Shown here: in pieces, positions 10,987 to 23,137 of the stretch
How positions within the stretch are numbered: the first letter of the stretch is position 1
Layout of the letters: every line of letters begins with the position of its first letter
Assembly: GCA_027924585.1 (NCBI GenBank)
Contig: BSBM01000191.1
Span: 620,001-684,000 of the forward strand
Origin: Larix kaempferi
Taxonomy: Eukaryota > Streptophyta > Pinopsida > Pinales > Pinaceae
DNA: 64,000 nt
Reading direction: 5' to 3'
Notes under the pieces: model-generated
What the model was told of the DNA's origin: nothing
Databases searched by the model: none
Seen by the model: the letters and a program-made list of their open reading frames with translations, nothing else
Program-made: the position numbers and the translations under genes

Positions 10987-11784
10987 GTATGGTATCAGCT
11001 AACATATTAATGCAAGGGACTTCAGAAAGAATGGGATGTTGAAGTCGAGCAAAAGGATAGGATACATAAAGCTATCAAGAGAGTTTGTAGTGAAGTTCCT
11101 GAGGTTGAGATGGTAGAAGCAGCACCACTAGAAGGAAAGATGACAAGCTTGAGTGAAGTCATTAAAGGATTTAGAGCAATAATTAGTGACTTGGAGGCAC
11201 AAGTTGTGCCAGGAACATAGCAAGAAGTGTGGGATCAATAGGCTGAGGAAGTCAAAGCTTATGTTGAAGGTATTAAGGCCTTAGAGGTGGAATGTGCAAA
11301 GTTGTTTGATGAAAGTGAATAGGATTGGGAAGCTTTGATAGATAATGAAGGTCTACAGGACATTACTACTAAGTTGGAAAGTGCGCAATCTAGAGATGTG
11401 AAGCTAAAGGATGTTATCAAGACATTGCCACCACAAGAACGAATGACGAAGGTAGCTGAGAATAAGCAGCTACAAGCTAAAATCAATCATTTGAGATAAG
11501 ACCAGGAGAGGTGAAGCCAATAAGTAGAGTCTCTACAGAATGAATTAGTCCATGTATCCAATAAAATTTGAGGAGAGCACGAGTAGATAAAGGAGACAAT
11601 CCAACTAGTTGAAGAGCAAGTTCAGGGCAGTATAACTATGTAGCTAGTCAAGGAATTGGAAGGAGCATACCGAAAAAAGTGAAGGATACTATCATATAAA
11701 TTAGGGACAAGTATAATTAGTTTTTTATGTTGTAAAAACCACAGCGGTCCAACATTAAAGTGGCTCGGGACGAGCCATGTCTAA
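10987..11784 (+). pseudogene. Decayed coiled-coil reading frame
   Basis: One plus-strand frame of about 240 codons (LQKEWDVEVEQKD..., later LESAQSRDVKLKDVIKTL and ENKQLQAKINHLR) is rich in Glu, Lys, Leu and Gln with heptad-like spacing. It is interrupted by about ten stops, each one C-to-T step from CAG, CAA or CGA. It ends with a segment reading SGPTLKWLGTSHV where the Copia LTR begins. I do not recognise the family. A tail ORF of another retrotransposon or a dead host gene are both possible. Confidence 0.4.
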
Positions 11785-12383
11785 TGTTAAATTTTGAGCA
11801 TTAATTCACAATACTCTAGGATCTTTGCTGAGAGAATAACATATACAGTATATCAATGCATGACAATCACAATATGACAAGCATCACAAGAATCAAAAGC
11901 ATAAGAGACAAGAGACACAGAGTTTCCGTGGGGAAAACCCTAAGGTGAAAAACCCCACAACTTCTTCAGAGATAGAGAGAGCAATGGCTCAACCAAAGTA
12001 CAACCAAAATACACTGAGATAGTCTCCTAGTAGCAGATGATCCTCCTCCTCACTAGTGCACCACTTTCTAAGTGAGATTGAGTTACTTTTCTGAGTGTGT
12101 AAAATAGAGATGTCCGATCTCTATTTATACTAACCTTTTTTCCCAGTGACCTTATGGGGCCAACTTGTCTAGATAGGTACATCCACATTATAATATATAT
12201 AATTCAGGGCCGACCCCACATGGTGGTCTAATAAACCATCGGCAAGTACACACACTTGCGACACTTGTCAATCCACATGAAGACACTTCCTTATAGAGGA
12301 ATGACACATCTCTTATAAGGGTACAATAAATATATATAAAATATACAGATGAAATACATTCCAAAGTTACATATACATCAACA
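11785..12383 (-). repeat. 3' LTR of the Copia element (599 bp)
   Basis: Starts TGTTGATGTATATG and ends TTTAACA on the minus strand; direct repeat of 18541-19137. Related to the solo LTR at 41070-41719, with which it shares the first 30 or so bases. Confidence 0.92.
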
Positions 12384-12394
12384 CTCCCTCTTAA
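12384..12394 (-). other. Polypurine tract of the Copia element
   Basis: AAGAGGGAG on the minus strand ends immediately before the 3' LTR, the expected position for plus-strand priming. Confidence 0.75.
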
Positions 12395-12634
12395 CTAGGA
12401 AGGTATTTCTCAACACAGTTCTGCTAGACAAGTCTTCTTCTCGGGATCATCGTCATCAATGCATTTTCATCATCATCTTCATTGCTACTTCTATCTCAAC
12501 CAATCTATGACTCTACTCGTCATAGGAATTTCTGCAGAGCCAGTCCATTTTCATACTAGATGTAGGCCCACCACCTACAGGTCTTCATCATCACTGACCA
12601 TACTTTGGAAACCTCGGGACTTATTACGTGCGTC

Positions 12635-13270
12635 ACAAAACCTGGCTGCAGCATCCCAGGCTATTACGAGCACACAGCTCTACCTGTAGGATCTCCCAGG
12701 AGCACATTACATGTGACCCATCACAAAACCTGGCTGAAGCATCCCAGGCTGTTATGAGCACACGGATCTACCTGTCGGATCTCCTAGGAGCACATTACAT
12801 GTGATCTCACCACAAAACCTGGTTGAAGCATCCCAGCTTGTTACGAGCACACGGCTCTACCTGTCGGATCTCCTAGGAGCACATTACATGTGGTCCACCA
12901 CAAAACCTGGCTGAAGCATCTGAGGCCTTTTTCATCATGTCCAGATCTCCCAGGAGCAAATTACATATGGTCATGGCAAAACCTGGTTGAAGCATCTGAG
13001 GCCTTTTTCATCCTGTCCAGATCTCCCAGGAGCAAATTACATGCCATAGGACAAAACCTCGAAAGAGCATCTACCAAATATCCCAAGGAAATGAATTACA
13101 TGCCATAGGCAAAACCTCAAAAGACTATCTGTAGATCTCCCAAGGCCAAATTATATGTCCTCCTAGAGAAAAACCTCGAAAGAGCATTTTCCAGATATCC
13201 CAGGGCAACGAATTACATGCCATAGGCAAAACCTCGAAAGACTATCTGCAAATCTCCCAGGGACAAATTA
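12635..13270. repeat. Degenerate tandem array in the Copia 3' region
   Basis: The phrase CAAAACCTGG/CAAAACCTCGAA recurs at about 12635, 12724, 12813, 12901, 12977, 13052, 13110, 13166 and 13226. Early units are about 89 bp and later ones shorten to 75 and about 58 bp. Units also share AGCATCCCAGGC and AGCACATTACATG-type blocks. The array lies between the end of pol and the polypurine tract. Confidence 0.75.
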
Positions 13271-13939
13271 TATGCTCATCTGCACAACCTGTTCCACGGC
13301 CACAGAGTATCATCTGACAATCATCATACATCATCCTGATGTACACATGATCACCCTGATCATCATCACTACAACATCCTACTGCATGTCATCTGGAGAA
13401 GCTCGTCATCCACGATCATCCTGATCATACAAGGCATCCATTTGATGCACACCACGTATCTACCTGATACATATCATCATACATAGTGTATCCACTTGAT
13501 ACATAGATACATGATCCACATAATGTATCCATCAACATACATGATCTACCTGATCATACCTGATACATATCAATATACATGATCTACTTGATCATACAAT
13601 GTATCCTCCTGATACATATTCAAATGCATATACACAATACATACAAATGATCCAACCGATCATATCCAGCATCCAACATGATGCGTACATACATATAAAT
13701 GATCCAACTGATCATATCCAGCATCCAACATGATGCACACATACATATACACATAAATGATCCAACTGATCATATCCAGCATCCAACATGATGCACACAT
13801 ACATATAAATGATTCAACTAATCATACAAAGCAGAAACTAGAACGTTATCCTGATGCTCATCATCCAGCCCTTACATCCACAGCCATGTGAAGGATCCTC
13901 CTTCCAACATGCTTGGAATGGCTTCAGCAAATGTGTCCA
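13271..13939. repeat. TGATCATA/GATACAT-rich repeats in the Copia 3' region
   Basis: A second repetitive block, with short CATCCTGATCATAC and CTGATACATATCAT phrases. From about 13646 to 13830 there are four longer units containing AAATGATCCAAC and GATCATATCCAGC (about 50-60 bp each). Non-coding. Confidence 0.65.
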
Positions 13940-16900
13940 TCACTTCTTCCTTGAAGTGTCCTCGATCTGAAGAACGCCAAGCCTCTCTCTGAAGTACTCG
14001 AACTTCACCCTGGCTAGTGGCTTCGTTAGCACATCTGCAATCTACTCGTTCGTCGCAACATACAGGAGCTTCACGGCTCCTCTCTGCACCATATCCCTGA
14101 TATAGTGATATTTGATCTCTATGTGTTTCAACCTGTCATGAAACACTGGGTTCTCAGACAGCTTCACACAACTCTGGTTATCACAGAAGATACCAGTAGC
14201 ATCCAACGGGAGATCAAATAACTCAGACAGTAGCTTCCGTAGCCATACTGCCTCACAACTAGCTGAACAGGCTGCAACATACTCTGCCTCAGCTGTACTC
14301 AGTGCCACGCAGGACTGCTTCCTGCTAAACCATAAGATCACACCTAATCCCATACTGAAGCAACACCCAGATGTGCTCTTCCTATCTGCAGCACTGTCAG
14401 CCCAATCTGAATCAACATAACCCTGCATGTTAAACTTTTGATTCACCTCATACTTGAGCCCATAATCCACTGTACCCTTCAGGTACCTCAGAACATGCTT
14501 TACAGCAACCAGGTGAACACTCCTCGGATCTGTCAGGAACTAACTCAATGTGTTCACATCAAATAAAATGTCTGGTCTCGTGTTCATCAAGTACATCAAG
14601 GACCCAATCATCTGACGATACATAGAGACATCAACCGGCTCAGATGAAGCATCACATAGAAGCTTCAGATTCGATGCCATAGGTGTGGCCATGGCCTTGC
14701 AATCCATCATCCCAAATCTCTTCAGGATATCTACTGTGTACTTCCCTTGACCAAGGAAGATCCCACCTGCACTCTGCCACACCTCCATACCTAGGAAATA
14801 GTGCATCATTCCCAAATATTTCATATCGAATTCAGCAGCAAGATTCCTCTTAGTATCTGCAATCAGTCTGTCATCTCCTGTTACAAATAAGTCATCCACA
14901 TACAGGAGTAGAATCACAGGATTCCCTTCCTCAACCTTGTAGTAAAGGTTGGAATCTGCTTTACTCTTGGTAAAACCCAAACTAGATAGGAAACTGTCCA
15001 TCCTACCATACCAGGTTCTGGGAGATTGCTTCAAGCCATACAAGGCTTTCTTCAATCTGCACACATATGACTCCCTGTCATGTATTTCAAAACTGAGTGG
15101 TTGTTCCACATATACTTCCTCTTCAACTACACCATTCAAGAAAGCAGTCTTGACATCCATTTGGTGTATTTTCCATCTCATTGCTGCAGCCAGGGAAAGT
15201 ACTGTTCTGATGGAAGTATACCTAGCTACAGGTGCAAAAGTTTCTTCATAATCTATTCCCTCTTTCTGAGAGAAGCCACGAGCTACGAATCTTTCCTTGT
15301 ATTTCTCTACATTGCCATCTACAGCATGCTTGATTTTGAAGATCCATTTAGAAGTCACAACAGAATTCTCTTTAGGTCTTGGGACAACATCCCAAACATC
15401 ATTCTTCATTATTGATTGGTATTCCTCAACCATGGCATCCTTCCATTCTTTCTTTTCCGCTGCTTCTTCATAATTGGAAGGTTCTTTGTTCATAATGTCA
15501 CAGAGTAAAGCAACATAGCTGGTATGTGATCTGGTTCTCTTCTTTGCTCTGTGTTCTTCTTCTGGAATGCCAAATCTTTCTGCATCTTGAATGAGCTCTC
15601 TAGCCCATGCAGGTTTCCTCTTGTGAGAGTTATCCTCATGGGGTGGATCTACAAGTTCTTGTGGATCTTCAAACTCACGAACAACTTCTGGAACTGCTTC
15701 AATCATGGTAGTGTCTTGAAATCTGGTTTCCTTAGGTTCTTCATAAACTTCGATAGGTGCCTTCCTTGATTTGATGAACGTTGAGTTTTCATCAAATGTT
15801 ACATCCCTGCTGACATCAATCTTCTTGAACCCTCGAAAGTATATTCTGTAAGCCTTCGAGCTTTCACTGTAACCCACAAAGATACCCTTCTTTCCTGAAG
15901 GATCTAGTTTAGTCCTCTTTTCTTTTGGGACATGAGTGTATACTGGACAACAAAATATTCTGAGATGGCTGACTTCAGGTTTCTTACCAGAAAAAGACCT
16001 CTTCTGGTGTCTTGTTGTCCAATATCTTGTGGGGTGTTCTATTCTGCACATATACAGCTGTTCTAGCTGCTTCTGTCCATAAATGCATAGGTAGATCCTG
16101 GTCATGAAGCATTGCTCTTGCTGCTTCCATGATTGTTCTATTCTTCCTTTCTGCAACTCCATTCTGTTGTGGATTGTAAGGAGTAGTCAACTCCCTCTTA
16201 ATCCCTGAATCATTGCAAAGCTTCTTGAAGTCACCTAAGGTGAATTCTCCACCATTGTCGGATCTGAATGTTTTGATCTTCTTGTCAGTTTGATTCTCCA
16301 TCAAGGTTTTGAATTCCTTAAACTTATCAAACACCTCATCTTTGTTCTTCAAGAAGTATACCCAAGTCTTCCTGGAGAAGTCATCAATAAATGAGACATA
16401 GTAAACATACCCACTTAGAGAACTGGATGACATAGGACCACATACATCTGAGTGGATTATTTCCAAGATGTCTTTTGCCTTGCTTTCACTGCTTGGGAAA
16501 GCCTTCTTAATGTTCTTACCTTTTGCACATCCTTTGCAAACACCTTCATGTTTGGTCTTGATTTCAGGAAGACCCTCTACAGCCTTGCTTGCAATTGGAA
16601 GTGCTCTATAGTGCATATGAGCAAGTCTTCTATGCCAAAGTTCACTTGGCTCCATGGATTCATGCACCATGGCATGTTCAGGTTGTCCCTTCAATTTATA
16701 CAAGCCTCCCTCTTGCTCTCCAATCACTATTGCATCATCTATGGTGTTTCCCTTTGGCCACATTAGGACTTGGCCATCCACAAATGCAACCCTCGTACCT
16801 TTTGCATCCAATGCAGAGATTGAGAGTAAGTTCTTCTTGAGCCCAGGTACATAAAGAACTTCTTTCATCTTCAAAGATTTTCCAAAATCTAGGTTGTAGG

Positions 16901-17093
16901 AGGCTTCACCACTTCCTTTGATTGGGTATTTAAAATCATCCCCAAGTTTCACCTTATGGGGTGATTCATGTTCAGATAGATTCACAAAAGATTCCTTAAA
17001 CTCAGTCATGTGTTTGGAAGCCCCACTATCAATCAACCAATCATTACAACCATGGGAGATGGTACCTGTGAGAGCAGAGATTAGAACATACTC
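13940..17093 (-). pseudogene. pol: Copia pol: protease, integrase, RT, RNase H
   Basis: Same frame as gag. Protease motif IDSGASKHM (about 17030). Pre-integrase LWHRRLAHMH and CKGCAKGK give the H-H-C-C zinc site. The integrase core shows HSDVCGP, FRSDNGGEF and NGVAERKNR (D, D, E). RT shows KTAFLNG and LLYVDDLFVTG. RNase H shows YVDSDWAD, TAEAEY, FCDNQS and IADVLTK, so all four acidic residues remain. Three lesions: one extra T in a T-run at 15991-15995 shifts the frame, and TAG codons replace probable CAG near 14540 and near 14042. The final stop is at 13940. This is close to a functional copy. Confidence 0.9.
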
Positions 17094-17966
17094 TTATTCA
17101 CTTGATGAGTCATCATCACTTTCTTCCCTAGCCTTCTTCTTGGGTGGTTCATCATCCTCGGCAGCATGAGCATGAAACCTTCTTTTGCTGCCCTTCTTCT
17201 TCTTGTTGGAGTTGTTGTTGTCCTTCTTGTTCTTGGGACAATTTATGGCAATATGTCCTTTCTCATTACAGGTGAAGCATATTCTTCTTTCTTTGAAGTG
17301 ATGTGAAGATTTCTTGGAGTGAGATGGCTCTCTCTTGGACTTCCCTTTCTTGGTGTGAGCTGTGAGAGCTTGATCTTCATTCCCCATCTTTTCTTCTCGT
17401 GCCACAAGCCTTGCTTCTTCTTGTGAGCATTCTTCCCGTAGTCTACTGAAGGATATCAACTTCTTCCTTGCACAAATTCCTTGGATAAAGGAATCCCATG
17501 ACCTGGGTAGGCCATTTAGAGTGGTCATTACCACTTCACCATTCTCCACCATTTCATCTACTGCTTCTAGTTGTTCCTTGATCTGGGAGACCCTTGAAAA
17601 ATAAGATTGAATGGTTTCTCCATTCTGAAACTTTACTCCTTTCAATTGGTTCCGCAGGGTCATCTTCCGATTTATGTTCTTCCCTTCAAATAGCTTGGTC
17701 AAAGAGTCAAACATCTCCTTGGGTGTCTTTAGAGAGGACACATGGGGTATGAGATGATCTTTAATAGAATCAGCAATGATTCTCTTTGCCTTGACCAAGA
17801 TATTCTTATGCAATACCTTGGCCTCTTCATCCTCTGGGATAGGGATGTCTTCTTTCAGATATGAGTCCAACTCATCCTCTTCCAGGATTAACCCAATCCT
17901 ATACTTCCAAGCCCGGAATTTATCAGCTCCTTCAAGCTTATCCTCAAGCTTGGTGTGGTGAGACAT
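17094..17966 (-). CDS. gag: Copia gag
   Basis: About 290 codons from the likely start MSHHTKLEDKL (17966); an in-frame ATG at 18014 lies just upstream. The UBN2-like Gag region (KFRAWKYRIGLIL, MTLRNQLKGVKF) is followed by a single zinc knuckle, CFTCNEKGHIAINC, of the standard CX2CX4HX4C form, and a Lys-rich tail. A TAA at 17094-17096 separates gag from pol. The sequence after it (EYVLISALTG) is still in frame and continues to the protease, so gag and pol were probably one ORF. Confidence 0.88.
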   Translation of the reverse strand: MSHHTKLEDKLEGADKFRAWKYRIGLILEEDELDSYLKEDIPIPEDEEAKVLHKNILVKAKRIIADSIKDHLIPHVSSLKTPKEMFDSLTKLFEGKNINRKMTLRNQLKGVKFQNGETIQSYFSRVSQIKEQLEAVDEMVENGEVVMTTLNGLPRSWDSFIQGICARKKLISFSRLREECSQEEARLVAREEKMGNEDQALTAHTKKGKSKREPSHSKKSSHHFKERRICFTCNEKGHIAINCPKNKKDNNNSNKKKKGSKRRFHAHAAEDDEPPKKKAREESDDDSSSE

Positions 17967-18528
17967 CTTAAAGAGTACTTCAAATGGAAATAGAAAAGAT
18001 TTAGATCTTACCACTTGAAATGCTGAAAACTGGAACTAGTCCTGGATTAGGGTTTGTCGAAAAAACCCTAAAAATTCAAAATGTGAATTTCAAATTTCTG
18101 AAAGGATAGAAAGATGCGCCTTGATGAGATGATCAGCTTGGTGCATTCAGAATTTGAGATCAGCAAAGCTTTACCCTTCAGATTTGATCTTTTGTCCTCT
18201 CGGGTTCACTTGGGAGAGGCCTGAATTAGGGTTTGAGTTTCCCGAAGATCTACCCAGCCAAAAATCTTGATTCAAAGCTCTAAACTTCGATTTTTGCAAG
18301 GAGCTTCCAGCTGTGTCTTCAGATTCCAGAAATTCCTATTTCTGTGGAAACCCTAATTTTTAGGGCCAAATCTGAAAATGCTTAGAATTGAATTCTGATT
18401 GGACGGATAGATGCACCTTTATGAGTAGAGTCAATCTACTATACTGATTTTCCAAAATATGTGGAGAGAAACCCAATAAATAAGAAACTCAAGTTTTCGT
18501 CACTGCAAGATGTCTTCTTCTCAGGTTA

Positions 18529-18540
18529 GCTCTGATACCA
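18529..18540 (-). other. Copia primer binding site (initiator tRNA-Met)
   Basis: TGGTATCAGAGC on the minus strand directly follows the 5' LTR end. This is the standard plant Copia site. The stretch from here to gag (17967-18528) is untranslated leader with no other feature seen. Confidence 0.92.
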
Positions 18541-19137
18541 TGTTAAATTTTGAGCATTAATTCACAATACTCTAGGATCTTTGCTGAGAGAATAATATAC
18601 AGTATATCAATGCATGACAATCACAATATGACAAGCATCACAAGAATCAAAAGCATAAGAGACAAGAGACACAGAGTTTTCGTGGGGAAAACCCTAAGGT
18701 GAAAAACCCCACAACTTCCTCAAAGATAGAGAGAGCAATGGCTCAACCAAAGTACAACCAAAATACACTGAGATAGTCTCCTAGTAGCAGATGATCCTCC
18801 TCCTCACTAGTGCGCCACTTTCTGAGTGAGAGTGAGTTACATTTCTGAGTGTGTAAAATAGAGATCTCCGATCTCTATTTATACTAACCTTTTTTCCCAG
18901 TGACCTTATGGGGCCGACTTGTCTAGCTAGGTACATCCACATTATAATATATATAATTCAGGGCCGACCCCACATGGTGGTCTAATAACCCATCGGCAAG
19001 TACACACACTTGTGACACTTGTCAATCCACTTGACGACACTTCCTTATAGAGGAATGACACATCTCTTATAAGGGTACAATAAATATATATAAAATATAC
19101 AGATGAAATACATTCCGAAGTTACATATACATCAACA
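18541..19137 (-). repeat. 5' LTR of the Copia element (597 bp)
   Basis: Direct repeat of 11785-12383. On the minus strand a TATAAATA lies at 18876-18883, a good promoter candidate. The ORF at 18942-19283 (-) merely reads through this LTR and its flank. Confidence 0.92.
18876..18883 (-). promoter_or_regulatory. Putative Copia LTR TATA box
   Basis: TATAAATA on the minus strand, about 260 bp into the 5' LTR in element direction and conserved in the 3' LTR. Confidence 0.55.
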
Positions 19138-20089
19138 TTTGAGTGTTGGGAGGATTTTGGGCCAAGGGATGTTTTGGTGTGGTTTGGAAACCGGTTTTGG
19201 TATGAATGGGGATAGGAAGAAGTGATCCAGAAAATTAGGATTGAATCCGATGAAGCGGATGAGGAATAAGGAACAAGGGTCATTTAACTTCATTAACGAT
19301 GGAGTTAGTTGGGAGAAGTTACATTTTTGTGTCCACTTACATTAATGAGTCGAAGTAGTGGGAGCGGGAGGGCTATAAAGAATTCTTATATATATGTAAT
19401 GGTTGGAGAAGTTTTGGGTTGGTTAGATTAAGAGAGAATATATATTTTTGGTCTATATACGAATAAATATTTTTGTAATGTTGATGTATAAGAAAGTCGC
19501 AAGAGGTTGTAGTGATCTACAATCTTAGTGTGCAGATCTGTTGTAATGAGGAGAGAAATTATGCTGGTTGCGTGCGCAAACTTGAAGTGCTAAATTTGTT
19601 GCGACTTATGAATAAGAATAGCGCTTCCATGGTTTTTCTCATCTTAGGTTTCCACATAATTCCTGGTGTTTATGTGTGTGAATGATTGATGTGTGTTAAT
19701 TTTCTATTTTGTTTCTATACATTGTAATACTATAATGGTGACGATCTATTAATACATGATGGTTAATTCAGTCTGTTGTGCACCTAATGTATGTAAATGA
19801 GGATCTTTGGCATGGTTGGATTTATGAAAATTGGGAAATATCGATTGATTTGTCTAAGTTATTAGATGTTGAAAATTGAATATTTAAAACACTCCCCTTC
19901 ACCATTGCAAAAACCTGGTTCTTGCAGTTCCCATAGGTACCTCGGGTGAGACGTCACTTTCCCACGGGTGATGCCGAAAGGGATGGTATCTTGGGGTCTA
20001 TTGGTGAATAGTTTAGTGGAACTTGGTTGAAGCATAGATAAGACAACAGGGTGAAAGAAGAGTACCTAGGAAAAATGGAATGGAATTGG
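19138..20089. other. Old flank of the Copia element, nothing recognised
   Basis: AT-rich sequence without a domain-bearing ORF. It follows on from the region left of 11785 if the Copia element is removed. The part near 19440-19640 (aagagagaatatata, then a short transcribed-looking tract) may be LTR of an older element, but no second copy is visible. Confidence 0.4.
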
Positions 20090-22654
20090 GAGAGTCAAAT
20101 CTCCCAAAATCTATAGTTGAAAATTTTGGATAAAATGGTGTTTTGGTGAAGCTTGGTGATAAAAATGAAATTACTTGGGTAAAAATTAATATTTTCACAC
20201 ATTTATAAAAAAATTTCCTTAATTGACTTTACAATATGCCATTTTCACCTTATGTTAATATAATACTGAGTATTTTTTACTAATTCAAGTCCTTGAAAGT
20301 GTTTATGACCCCATTTTGTAGGTTTGATAATAATTTGAAAAAGCATTTTTATTGGCATTTAGCATTTATTTTTCACTTGGATTCCAATGTAATCATACGT
20401 TGACTGGCATATAATAATAGGTACCATTCTACCTTTTCATTGTGCATTATCGGCTTCTATTGTTTTTCCTTAGGATCCACCCCATCATGTTGCAACATTT
20501 AACCAATTCTATTAGTTTTTAGTTGTTGTAATAATGATTGTAGTGCCTACCTTTCATGGGTACCTGAATTAACATCTCGTTGTCAATCGATGCCAATGAT
20601 GATTTTTCTCATAGGATGAGGAGACTTATTAGTCTCTCATGATAGTGAGTTTAAACTACATGATTATTTCTCTCTATTTTTTTACCTTCCATGGTAGGCT
20701 CCCACTTTCTATTTGTCATGCATTTTCTTTTGCATACAACTACTTGCATACTAATTCCTAATACACCATTGCAACTCTCATATTGTCATTCACATTTATC
20801 TGTGTTGCTAGTCATTTGAATCCATGGAATTTTCATCAAAAAATCAATATCCTTGGAAGAAACAACTGATGAGTGTCCACCTCCTTCCCAATACATTTTT
20901 TTGCATTTTGTTTTGTATAGGTTTATTCCATGTGCTTGGAACATAGTTGCATACCTTATGAAAATTGTTTCTTCCATTGTAATATGGAATTCCATTATTC
21001 CTTTTCGGACTCTATTAATATGAAAATGACATTAAAATCAAATATTTATGAAAAGAGAGAGCGAGGAAAGAGGTTATATCTTCTTTGTTTTATGAAGTAG
21101 CAAATTTGTGTCACCTTTGAAAAAATCACTTGTGTCATGTCTTCACAAATTGGGTTTTAGTATTGACCTTAGAAGTTGAACCATGATTTTGAGTCTAGAA
21201 CATCTTTCCTTAGTTATTCTTCTAATCATTATGGATGAGCCCTCAATGCCTCCTACATCGTTTTCTTATATCATTGTTCTATCTATTGGTCATAATTGTT
21301 GCTCAAGAAACTATTGTATCATGCATATGTTTAAATGGTGTAAGAACCTACATCCACCATTCCTTGGATTTCCTAACACTAGTATGGAAGGGTCTCAATG
21401 ATGTTTATGCTGGTGTGTCTTCTCTCAATGACAACAAATCATTATTTTGATAGATAGACTCAAATTTGATTGCACTTAGGGGCCTAATTTCATCATTTGT
21501 AGGTTACTCGATGCTCAATAGATGACACTTCATCATTGGTTGTTGATTGAGTGCTTCCCATTCTATTCAATGCCAAGAAATATATTCACATAGTGGGATT
21601 CATGTTGCACCTCGGGTTCCATTTTCATCATTGATGTAATTCCTTGATTTTGTTGATATTGGTTGTTTCTCAAAGAGTATTTTCCTTGTGCTATTTACAT
21701 TTGGTGCATGTGAGAGACATACTCAGTGGTGTGTTCGTTCAACATGTCCAATATTTTTTACTCAAATCATGTTCTCAATAATTTACCATGTTTAATGATG
21801 AGTGATACCCTAATATCATCCTCTCAACATATCTCATCCTATCGACATCAACTCATTTTATCTTGTAGTGAGATTTAGAGACCTCTATAATGTGTTGGGG
21901 TTTGCAATCATCAGTGGCAGGTTTCTTCAATATTGGTAGTTGGAATTCATCAGTGTCCCATGCTTGATAGATTCTATGAAATATTCAATGCTAGCATATC
22001 TATTCACGCTTACCAGAATGTACTTTGTACCTTGACACCCATTTTCATTAGTGGTGGGTTGTCACACATTTTTTAACAATATACATTAATGACCAGTAAT
22101 CAAATGGTTTCTCCCATCTTTGACATTAGATACTTTATTCATATGGAGTAGATTCGTACAATGGGTGGATTTGGATTGCATACCTTGGGTTGTATTATCA
22201 TCTCCCTTTTGTTGCTACCCAAATTGCATAAGTAGTACCACATACCTACAAGACATTGGTACTATATTGGAAGATCAACTTTGGATTGCATTCATCATCA
22301 AACATTCTCTTGATGTACACTAAGACATAGATCCACTTTGTATGTTTTAATGAATATGATCTATATTTGACATGGATCGATTGTGTATGTTTTTGTGGCC
22401 ATGATTTTTTATTTGACATATGTTTCATCGATCTGCAATGTACTTGATTTGCAATCCTTGCTTGTTTTTTCACTTGAGCATCGATATGACCTCCTTGTGG
22501 AAGAGGTTAATATGATATCTTGGTTTTGTTTGAAGGCACTTTATGATCCAGGTTTTGGTGCACTCACCTAGTTCCACTCATTAGATTCCTATACCATTTA
22601 ATAATATATTGTATCCATCGGCTTCCCTTCTAACATCATACATTAGGGAGCATC
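20090..22654 (+). other. 3' non-coding region of Tat-like element G
   Basis: About 2.6 kb that aligns by eye with 59890-62519, for example at TTGAAAATTTTGG, GGATCCACCCCA and AATCAAATGGTTTCTCCCAT. Its last kilobase also resembles the region before the 3' LTR of element B (43700-44783). It ends in CATTAGGGAGCATC, like the TTTAGGGGGCATC polypurine tract of B, followed at 22655 by TCTTATAG, a decayed LTR start. Small ORFs here are not conserved. Confidence 0.6.
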
Positions 22655-22670
22655 TCTTATAGAATTTTTG

Positions 22671-23137
22671 TGATGTACTTAATCCTACAAATTAGAGAAA
22701 CGATAAAATAAAAAGAGATAAACAATGCTAGAATCCCAATATTATAGTGCAAAATAACTGAACAAAGAGAATAAGGAATACACTGATGTATTAGAAGTAG
22801 CTTCTTGTATTAAGATATTCAAATATCGAAGCAATGTTCATGCACCTCTTAAGGTTGGGAAAATTGTCACTTGAGAAGATATCCAATACAATCATTTTTT
22901 ACACAAAAATTCATAGCCTTCTAGCTCTTTAAATAGGATTCCAAGATCAAAAATCCTAACTACTTGACATGGTCAAATAATTAATAAGTACCAACTTCAT
23001 AGCAGGTCTTAATTAATAGAGAGAACCTTTTTACATTAATGTTTGACTACTAACTACTTGTCCTTATTCAAAAGAAATGGCTGTATACATTACTTGATGA
23101 AATCCTAGAGTAAAGGGGTTAGGGTGGGACCCTAACA
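22671..23137 (-). repeat. Probable 3' LTR of chromovirus C (about 467 bp)
   Basis: On the minus strand it starts TGTTAGGGTCCC right after a purine tract (GAACGGGGAGGGCA) that overlaps the end of pol, and ends ...TACATCA. No clean partner LTR was found near 49400, so the boundaries rest on the TG/CA ends and the purine tract only. Confidence 0.55.

Larger units (their letters stand above)
11785..19137 (-). mobile_element. Ty1/Copia retrotransposon, nearly complete
   Basis: A 7.35-kb minus-strand element with two LTRs of 597-599 bp that differ at roughly 15 positions, a tRNA-iMet primer site, gag and pol in one frame, a long repeat-rich 3' non-coding region, and a polypurine tract. Domain order is gag, protease, integrase, RT, RNase H, as in Copia. 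The flanking 5-mers are TCTAA (11780-11784) and TTTGA (19138-19142), which could be a decayed TCTGA duplication. Only four lesions break the gag-pol frame. Confidence 0.92.

Noticed and set aside
12635-13270. CRISPR-like array
   Set aside because: Repeats and spacers are not distinct, unit length drifts, and the array sits inside a plant retrotransposon.
14949-15415. Plus-strand ORFs opposite Copia pol
   Set aside because: Shadow frames of the RT region on the other strand.
11780-19142. TCTAA/TTTGA as target duplication of the Copia element
   Set aside because: Two mismatches in five bases; plausible through two transitions but not strong enough to call.
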